DNA of 27,814 nt, taken from the NCBI GenBank assembly GCA_035292505.1, contig DATDQA010000270.1, forward strand, positions 1 through 27,814, read 5' to 3'. Numbering within the stretch: position 1 is the first letter of the stretch; each line of letters starts with the position of its first letter. Below the pieces are notes generated by a model. The model did not search any database. It saw nothing but the letters and a program-made list of their open reading frames with translations, and was not told the DNA's origin. The position numbers and the translations under genes are program-made. Source of the stretch: DATDQA01 sp035292505 (lineage in GTDB: Bacteria; Bacteroidota; Bacteroidia; Chitinophagales; Saprospiraceae). Positions 16,876 to 24,028 of this stretch are shown here, in pieces.

Positions 16876-18615
16876 TCAAAGAGTAACTATTCTTCCGGGT
16901 GAGTGTTCAAATTCCGACAGCCGTATCATGTAGACTTCATTATTTACAATATTCGCAGTCCCATACAAATTGTCAAGACAAGCCCGGTAAGCATTCACGA
17001 CATTTTTGGGAGCTACTTTCATAGAAGAAGTGAGTGTTCCTTTCTCTAAAGAAAGCTCATCATCGATAAGCATCGCTGATTTGATTTTTGCGAATTTTTG
17101 CCCAATACCGCAGTTGGCATCATGTAAACAACCCCGTAAACATCGGGCGAGTTCATTCAGGTTACGGGGACAAAAACATCCTTCTCCGGGTGCAAATGCA
17201 TAATCCGGTCTCTCCAGCAATTTTTTATTAGGAAATAATAATGCCACAGGATATTCTTCGCCATGTCCAACCACCATGGCAAAAGAGATATAATGGCATT
17301 TTAACTCAATCAGCTTTTCAAGATCAGAGGGGACAACTTTTTCTCCATTGGATAATTTAAAGATTCTGTCCTTTCGTGTAATGAGCTTCAATCCTGTTTC
17401 GGTGAGTTCCCCGACATCTCCCGTGCAAAACCAACCATCATCCGTAAAAATTCCCACGTTTGCTTCGTCATTTTTGTAGTAACCCTTCATCACATTTGGT
17501 CCCTTTACCTGAATTTCACCATCATCTGCCAATCGAATACTGACTCCAGGCAATGGAAAACCAACAACACCGGGCGTTCTTTTTTTAGCTGGATCTGTCA
17601 ATGCGCAACAAGGGGATGTTTCTGTGAGCCCCCAACCTTCTATAACAGGAATATGTCGTCTTTCAAATTCATCAGAGAGTTTCTGAGGCAGTGCCGCGGC
17701 TGCAGTAAAAATGAACTTTAACTGGGAATGAAAGAAAAGGTCTTCCGCCTCTTGATCATGTTTTGTCAGATCTACCAGCGACTGATAGACTTTGGGCACG
17801 CTGAAAAAAACAGTGGGTTGAATGAGTTTCCAGTTTTCAAGGATCACTGCCGGATCTTTCCCATAACCGGATTCAAGCGAAAGCGCAGCACCATTGTACA
17901 GGGCAGTAAATAATTCGAAAATGCCGCCAAAACTGTGGTGCCACGGTAAATAGGACAGAAACCGGTCCGATTCATCTAAGTTCCAAACCCCGGAAAGTGC
18001 CGCCTGCTGAGATAAAATATTCTCATGTGAGAGTTGCACACATTTCGGCGTACCCATGGTTCCGGACGTGTACATATTCAGACAAATTTCATCAGGAGCG
18101 GCATTTACGTTCAACACGAAATCTGTGTCCGCACGTTCGACAAGAAGTTCGCCAAAGGAATGTTGCGCTTGCACGTATACTTCCCCGGTTGTATCAAAAA
18201 TAAAAATGTGCTTCACGTGAATATCACCGACGCGGCTCAGTTGAAGTTCACCGGCTACTGCGAGATAGTTTGCGTCCGAATGATCGATCAATAATTCCGC
18301 TGTCTCTTTATGAAAGAAGGCAAAAAGAGGAACCGCAATGCCTCCGGAAGACATGACTGCCAGTTCCATTTGTAGCATCTCCAGCCGGTTCGGAGAAAAA
18401 ATCACCATTTTGTCTCCGGCCGAAAATCCAAATCGTTTCAGGTTGAAGGCAATATTGAGGACCCTGTTGTATAATTCCTTCCACGTAATCCCTACATACT
18501 TTTCTTCCTGTTTTGACTGAAAGGCGATGTGATTGCTCCATCGCTCTGTATTTCTGACAAGCATAGATGCAATATTTGGAAGGAGCTGTCCGGAGGGCTT
18601 ATCAGAAACTAACAT
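16876..18615 (-). CDS. AMP-forming acyl-CoA ligase
   Basis: The 579-residue adenylate-forming enzyme has the P-loop YTSGTMGTPKCVQLSH (182-197), the motif GWGLTETSP (327-335), the hinge region WFCTGDVGELTE and a C-terminal catalytic Lys region (LTSSMKVAPKNVV). The length and C-terminal pattern look more like long-chain-type ligases (FadD15-like) than the roughly 520-residue benzoate-CoA ligases. It is the only CoA ligase in the cluster. It may activate benzoate or 4-hydroxybenzoate, or serve the neighbouring HgdB-like/fusion module by activating a 2-hydroxy acid. The substrate cannot be read from the sequence. It follows bcrD by 61 bases and touches the HgdB-like gene. Confidence 0.85.
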   Translation of the reverse strand: MLVSDKPSGQLLPNIASMLVRNTERWSNHIAFQSKQEEKYVGITWKELYNRVLNIAFNLKRFGFSAGDKMVIFSPNRLEMLQMELAVMSSGGIAVPLFAFFHKETAELLIDHSDANYLAVAGELQLSRVGDIHVKHIFIFDTTGEVYVQAQHSFGELLVERADTDFVLNVNAAPDEICLNMYTSGTMGTPKCVQLSHENILSQQAALSGVWNLDESDRFLSYLPWHHSFGGIFELFTALYNGAALSLESGYGKDPAVILENWKLIQPTVFFSVPKVYQSLVDLTKHDQEAEDLFFHSQLKFIFTAAAALPQKLSDEFERRHIPVIEGWGLTETSPCCALTDPAKKRTPGVVGFPLPGVSIRLADDGEIQVKGPNVMKGYYKNDEANVGIFTDDGWFCTGDVGELTETGLKLITRKDRIFKLSNGEKVVPSDLEKLIELKCHYISFAMVVGHGEEYPVALLFPNKKLLERPDYAFAPGEGCFCPRNLNELARCLRGCLHDANCGIGQKFAKIKSAMLIDDELSLEKGTLTSSMKVAPKNVVNAYRACLDNLYGTANIVNNEVYMIRLSEFEHSPGRIVTL

Positions 18616-18676
18616 AGGTCTGCGATATTTTTATGATGAACGATTTTCCCTCACATTTTTTCTCACCTGCTGCCTT

Positions 18677-19525
18677 TCACACATGTACCAAAGCAGTATT
18701 CTCTTTTGCAGCCAGTTTGAGATGGCGGAATCCACCCCACAATGCAGCGCCAATGGCTCCGGCATAGCAAGCATCGGGATGCGTTTTAATTTCATACTGT
18801 TTTCCTGTCTCCTTCAGTTGTTCTTCCAGCGCCTGCAACATGCCTTTATTTAAAGCCATTCCACCAGTCAGGATGATGGGTGATTCTGCTTTCAGAGAAC
18901 TCATTAACTTAATGATCCGATTGGCAATAGAGAGATGAATTCCTTTGATAATGTTTGGTGTTGATATGCCACGCGATACCATATTGATGACATCGGTCTC
19001 TGCCAGGACTGCACAAATTCCGGACGACACTTCAGGACTATCGGCCTGCAATGAAATGTCCCCAACTTCGTCGATAGACAGACCCAGGTAACGGGAAATA
19101 TTTTCTACAAACTGCCCGGATCCCGATGCACATTGTCCTGTCATTTTATAATCCAGCACACGGGCCTCAGAGGATATTTTAATCGCACGGACATACAAAG
19201 CTCCCATATCCACCACCGTGCGTGCATCAGGAAATAAAAAGTGAGCGCCTTTTGCATGGGTGGTCATTCCATAGAAATGCCCCCTTTTTCTTTTCACCAG
19301 ATCACCCTCACCTGTAGAGGCGAGGTAAGCAATGTTTTCGTATTTCAGGTTGAATTTCCGGAGCATAGACAGAATCATTTCATCCGCTACCAGGGTAGGG
19401 TTCCTTTTTCGGATTTTTTCTGTCTGTTTGTCAAGCAACTCCTGTTGTGTCGCACAATCCATCAGCACCAATTTGATAAAATTGCTGCCGACGTCTATAC
19501 CCATCGTATAAAGAGGCGATTTCAT
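18677..19525 (-). CDS. bcrD: Benzoyl-CoA reductase subunit D (ATPase)
   Basis: One of the two ATPase subunits that drive electrons to the reducing half of class I benzoyl-CoA reductase. The 282 residues match the usual length of BcrD/BadG (about 283). The ASKHA nucleotide-binding motifs are GIDVGSNFIK (9-18), VDMGALYVRAIK (105-116) and LTGGMALNKG. The two Fe-S cysteines are C132 in TGQCASGSGQF and C171 in SGICAVLAETDVINM. The DMGAL and CASGSGQF variants, instead of DIGGQD and CAAGCGRY, are typical of the D subunit and separate it from BcrA. It follows bcrA by 19 bases. Confidence 0.92.
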   Translation of the reverse strand: MKSPLYTMGIDVGSNFIKLVLMDCATQQELLDKQTEKIRKRNPTLVADEMILSMLRKFNLKYENIAYLASTGEGDLVKRKRGHFYGMTTHAKGAHFLFPDARTVVDMGALYVRAIKISSEARVLDYKMTGQCASGSGQFVENISRYLGLSIDEVGDISLQADSPEVSSGICAVLAETDVINMVSRGISTPNIIKGIHLSIANRIIKLMSSLKAESPIILTGGMALNKGMLQALEEQLKETGKQYEIKTHPDACYAGAIGAALWGGFRHLKLAAKENTALVHV

Positions 19526-19544
19526 TTTTTTGCTTTAGTATTAT

Positions 19545-20969
19545 TTAATTCAGTACTAATTCTTCTTTCTTGCCAGATGGCAGATCCATGTTCAGGTTCC
19601 TTCTTGCAAACATCGCCCCACCTAAAGCTCCCATGAATATTGAATCAACATGAATGTTTATTTTTATTGTATCTCCATAATTCTCCCTGACCAGCTGCGA
19701 AAGGTATTTTATGACGGCAGGATTTCTTGCTACGCCACCTGTGAACGTGAATTCATTAAACACACCTCCTGACCGCGCAAGCAGTGACATTGCCCTCATG
19801 ATGATTGCTTTGTGCAAGCCACCAAGAATATCTTCTCTTTTTTCGCCAAGGTTCGTGAGTTCCCGTAGTTCTGCACCAGCAAACACCGTACACGTCGAGC
19901 AGATGGTGACTTCTTTTTCTGCCTTCAACGCCATTGGCCCAAGTTCGTTCAATGAAATACTCATCTCATCGGCGATATAGCCGAGATAACGTCCACAACC
20001 TGCAGCACAACGGTCATTCATTTGAAAACTGGTAACAAGGCCATACTTGTCAACTTGTATTGCTTTGGTATCCTGTCCGCCGATGTCAAGTACTGTTCGG
20101 GTTTTGGGAAACACGGCGTGAGCGCCAAATGCATGACAGAGTATTTCCGAACGGATGCAATCCTGTGGAAACGGAAGTAAGGCACGACCATAACCCGTAC
20201 CGGTCATATTTGTAATGTTGAAGTCTATCTCTTTAATTTCATCGATGTGTGTCCGCAGGGATTCGGAAACATGATCAAAATTTCCCTTGAGTAAGTTCAG
20301 TTCAGCATCAAAATTGATACTTGTGCGATCGGTTGTTGTATTCGGGAGGTTTTTATACTTCACACGCAGTTCATCCATCGCTTTATCAATGAGTTCCCGA
20401 AAGTCAAATGTGAAGAGCTGATTTTCTGCCGGGCTAATGCTTTTGTCCCAAATAGTCATCAACGGTTCAAAGAGTGCTAATTCGAGTTTATTCACTTCCT
20501 CATTATATTTTTCTGAAACAATATCACGGAAGAATTGATTTTTTGCGCCGAGATTATTGTACAGATAATCGTACTTGATGACCGGCTTGAATGCTTTACG
20601 GATGTTTCTCAGATGTCCAAGAAACATTTCTTGTGTGCCCTGATCTTTGAAAAAGGTTCTACAAGTCTTGAGCAACTCTTCTCCAAGCTTATCCAACCTA
20701 ACTTTAAATTGTTCATACTGAAAAACACTTTCCAGGTCGTCGATATATTTTTTATAGTGTGGATTTGCTTTAATTTCACCTTCAAGTTTTTTCTTAAGGA
20801 TAGAAAAACGGGCATTATAGACAGCTTCTTCTCTTGCGATTTCTGCGGCAACCGCATAATTGGCCCTGGTATTGGTTATACCACGCCCGATAATTTCATC
20901 ATGCTCATTAATGATTACGGCTTTTGAAGTCGTAGAACCAAGATCAACGCCGAGATAATATTTATTCAT
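19545..20969 (-). CDS. bcrA: Benzoyl-CoA reductase subunit A (ATPase)
   Basis: The larger ATPase subunit of class I benzoyl-CoA reductase, 474 residues against about 438 for BcrA/BadF. It opens with GVDLGSTTSKAVI (7-19) and GRGITNTRANY. A long helical insert (about 55-240), characteristic of the A subunit, precedes TGTGYGR, DIGGQD (295-300), the cluster motif NDRCAAGCGRYLGYI (C321, C325) and TICSTCTVFAGAEL (C357, C360). With BcrD it forms a heterodimer sharing one [4Fe-4S] cluster and hydrolysing ATP for each electron moved. The insert seems somewhat longer than usual. The order bcrC-bcrB-bcrA-bcrD is that of the Thauera-type operons. It starts 40 bases after bcrB. Confidence 0.93.
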   Translation of the reverse strand: MNKYYLGVDLGSTTSKAVIINEHDEIIGRGITNTRANYAVAAEIAREEAVYNARFSILKKKLEGEIKANPHYKKYIDDLESVFQYEQFKVRLDKLGEELLKTCRTFFKDQGTQEMFLGHLRNIRKAFKPVIKYDYLYNNLGAKNQFFRDIVSEKYNEEVNKLELALFEPLMTIWDKSISPAENQLFTFDFRELIDKAMDELRVKYKNLPNTTTDRTSINFDAELNLLKGNFDHVSESLRTHIDEIKEIDFNITNMTGTGYGRALLPFPQDCIRSEILCHAFGAHAVFPKTRTVLDIGGQDTKAIQVDKYGLVTSFQMNDRCAAGCGRYLGYIADEMSISLNELGPMALKAEKEVTICSTCTVFAGAELRELTNLGEKREDILGGLHKAIIMRAMSLLARSGGVFNEFTFTGGVARNPAVIKYLSQLVRENYGDTIKINIHVDSIFMGALGGAMFARRNLNMDLPSGKKEELVLN

Positions 20970-21009
20970 TGATAGATAATTAAAGAATAATTCTCTCCAT
21001 GACCGCTAT

Positions 21010-22320
21010 TCAACTTAAAACTGCATTTGTTTCCTGTGCGATTATTATTTTGCGCTGTTCCAGCATCTGAAAATAGGATTCGAGACGATTCTTAATGTTT
21101 GCATAAGAAAAATAACGTGGATCGACCAGGTCGCTTTCGATAAAACCGACGGGGATTTCCATGCGCTGTTCAATTTCCCGCATGATCATCAACTGGCCGG
21201 CTGAAAATGAATTACAACTCTTGATGGAATTGATCAGAAAGCCGTCTGCCCGGTAATCCTTCACGTAATCGGCAAGCAAACTCACCCTTTGAGGAAGATT
21301 CATATTGGTATAGCATCCCATGCAATATTTTGCCAGGCTTTCAAGTGGTTCGCCTGAATCATGCCGGAAGCCAAGATCATACACACCGCCAACTTTTGTA
21401 TAAGAGGATGCAACAATCACCGCACCGGCGTCATAAAATATCTTCCAGAACTCGCGGAAATTTGTCCAGTTAGGGGGCCCCTCAACTACCAGGCGGAATT
21501 TTTCTTCCTTCAATTCACCTTCTGGTGTCACAGGACCTAAGCCGAGCCTGACCCTGTCCATGACTTCTTCATACAGTTCGGTATAATATTCAACCGCTTC
21601 CTCTGTACCTCTGAAGGCTGTAAAGATCGGGCCGATATAATAGACACCTGCGAAGTAGGCGTCAATAGGCGAAGGCTTATTTTTGGCGCTCTCCAATATC
21701 TTCACCAGCAGATCTTCCGCTTTTGCAGAGTTGACCATCATCCTTGACAGTCGCTCCTGGTCAAATTTCTTTCCTGAAACTTTTTCCATTTTCGGAATGA
21801 CGTCGTCTTTCAACTGTTTCACCATGTATTGAACCTGATCCTGGGTGATATGACCATCTTCCTGGTAAGGTGTATGGAGCATGGCAACAGGAACACCGGG
21901 GTATAACCGTTCAAGATTTTCAAACCACTTCATGAAAGTGAAGCAGCCCGTGTAGCTGAGCAGAAGTAAATCCGGTGGTGGAAGTTTTTCTCCTGTAGGT
22001 CCGATATTGCCGTTGAGCATCATACCGATGTCGCATTTCACATAGGTGCACACATCTTCACTGAATCCCATTTTCTCCGCTTCGCGGATATAGGATGCTG
22101 ATTTTTTTCGCATGCCGGATTGCAGTGCATTGATTTCCGGGTAAACCGGCAGCATATCAAAAGACAAAATCAACTCAATAAGATTCCCCGGAACAAACGT
22201 GTACACAACTTTTTTCCCTGTTTCTTTTGCAGTGCTTAGCTCATGAAACAGTCCGGCAAGCATGTCTTTTTGAATAACCATGCTTTTGTCTTTTATCGCT
22301 GCTTTTGATTCCATGCCCAT
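21010..22320 (-). CDS. bcrB: Benzoyl-CoA reductase subunit B
   Basis: Part of the ring-reducing half (BcrBC) of the ATP-dependent benzoyl-CoA reductase. The 436 residues match BcrB/BadE (about 438). Candidate [4Fe-4S] ligands are C91 and C96 (EDVCTYVKCDIGMML) and C126 (LSYTGCFTFMKWFENL). Further family segments are AYFAGVYYIGPIFTAFRG, VVEGPPNWTNFREFW, INSIKSCNSFSAGQ and the C-terminal PVGFIESDLVDPRYFS. It is clearly different from the extra HgdB-like protein at 15648-16874. The ATG at 22320 lies nine bases beyond bcrC; an in-frame ATG two codons later is an alternative start. Confidence 0.92.
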   Translation of the reverse strand: MGMESKAAIKDKSMVIQKDMLAGLFHELSTAKETGKKVVYTFVPGNLIELILSFDMLPVYPEINALQSGMRKKSASYIREAEKMGFSEDVCTYVKCDIGMMLNGNIGPTGEKLPPPDLLLLSYTGCFTFMKWFENLERLYPGVPVAMLHTPYQEDGHITQDQVQYMVKQLKDDVIPKMEKVSGKKFDQERLSRMMVNSAKAEDLLVKILESAKNKPSPIDAYFAGVYYIGPIFTAFRGTEEAVEYYTELYEEVMDRVRLGLGPVTPEGELKEEKFRLVVEGPPNWTNFREFWKIFYDAGAVIVASSYTKVGGVYDLGFRHDSGEPLESLAKYCMGCYTNMNLPQRVSLLADYVKDYRADGFLINSIKSCNSFSAGQLMIMREIEQRMEIPVGFIESDLVDPRYFSYANIKNRLESYFQMLEQRKIIIAQETNAVLS

Positions 22321-22329
22321 TTGAAGAGT

Positions 22330-23496
22330 TTATTGGACCCAGAGTTTGATTGAATCAGAAAATGTTCCTGCCTGTTCTTTGATTACTTTAAACTGTCCGG
22401 TATTCTCATGATATTGAAAATTAATATGGGGAATGCCTGCTGCATCGCACGCTTTTTGTAATTCTGGTCTATCGAGCAGTGCAGGATCACAGAAACTTGC
22501 TGCGCTGAAAATCACTCCATCCGCATTTCTTCTCCTGACTAATTCAACCAGGTGTTGTCCTTTTGGATTGCCTACATCATACACTGCGGAGGAAAAAGCA
22601 CTTTTTGTGAGATACGCATCCACCAGTGCACCAAGAGGATCATCCGTGTTTTCAGCAACAGACCCCTGAATCCATCTTGATCCAAGCATGAAGTCATCAT
22701 CAACGATATAACAGCCGGCCATCTCGATGGATTTTATTAACCCAAGAGGTGGTTGTTCACAGAATGAGCCGGTGATGACGACACGGATATTATCCATCGG
22801 TTCTCCTCTGTCTGCGCTGATGATCTCAACAACCTCTTCGAGAATCCTGTTATGTTCTTCGACCGGCATTGCTAAACCGGCCCGGATGATGACATATGTC
22901 TCCACCGCAGAGAGTCTCCAGGGGTATTCCTGCCGGATGTTGTACATCTCCTGAATAAGTGTTCTGTTCTTATTAAACAGGCCGATTGCATGATTCAGGC
23001 TTTCGGTGGTAGATGTGACTCCGTTTACCTGGTATGTATCGTCAATGATTTTGTATAGTTCCTGCCTGTAAAAAACACCTCCTATAGAAGAATTAAAATT
23101 CTGGGGATAATCAAAATACCTTTGAAATTTTCCCTTTTCAGCAAGCTTAAACATGCCTGAAAGATTCCGGACACAATCGCATATGGCCGGGAAAATATAG
23201 CCATCAAAAGAATCCAGGCTGTGATCCAGGGCCATTTCAATGATACCTCTTGGGAGATGACAGATGTAGGATTGATAGTAGGCATCGCCTTTGATAATTT
23301 GTTTACGATCTCCGACGCCCATTAAGCCAACAGCAAGGCCGTTTGCAGCGTGAATGATCTCTCTTGGAAAATAGATCGGAAGAAAGCCCACCAGTGTGCG
23401 GCTCTGCGCAGCGGCTTTCCATTCCTTTGCTTTTGTAAAACTCAGATCAAAAGCGACATCATGACATTCCTTAAGTATATCATTGAACCGGTTCAT
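22330..23496 (-). CDS. bcrC: Benzoyl-CoA reductase subunit C
   Basis: Partner of BcrB in the benzoyl-CoA-binding half of the enzyme. The 388 residues match BcrC/BadD (about 387). Features are VGFLPIYFPREIIHAANG near the N-terminus, the cysteine-bearing YICHLPRG (C79) and PAICDCVRNLSGM (C106, C108), VVITGSFCEQPPLGLIKS and FSAASFCDPALLDRPEL. These cysteines are the candidate ligands for its [4Fe-4S] cluster. The gene starts 17 bases inside the end of the hemerythrin gene, so the two are probably translated together. As the first bcr gene it sets the conserved C-B-A-D order. Confidence 0.92.
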   Translation of the reverse strand: MNRFNDILKECHDVAFDLSFTKAKEWKAAAQSRTLVGFLPIYFPREIIHAANGLAVGLMGVGDRKQIIKGDAYYQSYICHLPRGIIEMALDHSLDSFDGYIFPAICDCVRNLSGMFKLAEKGKFQRYFDYPQNFNSSIGGVFYRQELYKIIDDTYQVNGVTSTTESLNHAIGLFNKNRTLIQEMYNIRQEYPWRLSAVETYVIIRAGLAMPVEEHNRILEEVVEIISADRGEPMDNIRVVITGSFCEQPPLGLIKSIEMAGCYIVDDDFMLGSRWIQGSVAENTDDPLGALVDAYLTKSAFSSAVYDVGNPKGQHLVELVRRRNADGVIFSAASFCDPALLDRPELQKACDAAGIPHINFQYHENTGQFKVIKEQAGTFSDSIKLWVQ

Positions 23497-24022
23497 TGTG
23501 TTTGAAATTTTGAAGACTATTTTCTAACTCTTCCTTCCGGATGATACCTAATTCCAGGTCTTTATCAATGCACTGATAGTACAACTTATCCAACTCGGCC
23601 TGGGTGAATATGCTGTCTGCCATTGGAAAGAGTTCCTCATTTTCTGCAGCAATATGGTCCCGGAGTTTATTGATATACATTTCAAAATATTTTTGTGCAG
23701 CAGCAAAATCAAGGAGATGAAGTTTCATGCGGATTTGTTGTGCCAGCAGGCGAAAGTCCTCATGCTGTTCGATCAATTCCTGAACTATCCCGTTACCCAC
23801 CAGCTCATTTTTCCTGCTGATGGCCGGGAATACTATTTCTTCTTCTTTGTTGTGATGAAATTCATCGGCATAAACAGAAAGAAAGTCGATGATTTTCGTG
23901 GCTTGCAGGTGATATTCGGTTGGATTGAATTCCCAATGCTTTCTTAATGCATACACATGCTTACCTGCCTCCAGGATCATTTGGTGTTCGGCAACCAGCA
24001 ATTGAGAGAGAGAACTTTGCAT
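23480..24022 (-). CDS. Hemerythrin-like HHE-domain protein
   Basis: The 180-residue helical protein has the diiron ligand pattern of bacterial hemerythrins: H13 (AEHQMI), H56-H57 with E60-E62 (FHHNKEEEIVFP), H87-E88 (EQHEDF) and H123 with E127-E130 (RDHIAAENEELFP). There is no signal peptide, so it is cytoplasmic. Such proteins bind O2 or NO or act in Fe-S repair. Its gene starts six bases after the TIM-barrel gene and overlaps bcrC by 17 bases, so it is co-expressed with the highly oxygen-sensitive benzoyl-CoA reductase. Protection of that enzyme from oxygen is a reasonable inference, not shown by the sequence. Confidence 0.85.
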   Translation of the reverse strand: MQSSLSQLLVAEHQMILEAGKHVYALRKHWEFNPTEYHLQATKIIDFLSVYADEFHHNKEEEIVFPAISRKNELVGNGIVQELIEQHEDFRLLAQQIRMKLHLLDFAAAQKYFEMYINKLRDHIAAENEELFPMADSIFTQAELDKLYYQCIDKDLELGIIRKEELENSLQNFKHNEPVQ

Positions 24023-24028
24023 AAAACA

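Noticed and set aside
18677..23496. 2-Hydroxyglutaryl-CoA-type dehydratase instead of benzoyl-CoA reductase
   Set aside because: Two different ATPase subunits, the long BcrA insert, the C-B-A-D order and neighbouring dch, had and oah all fit benzoyl-CoA reductase; dehydratases use a single activator.
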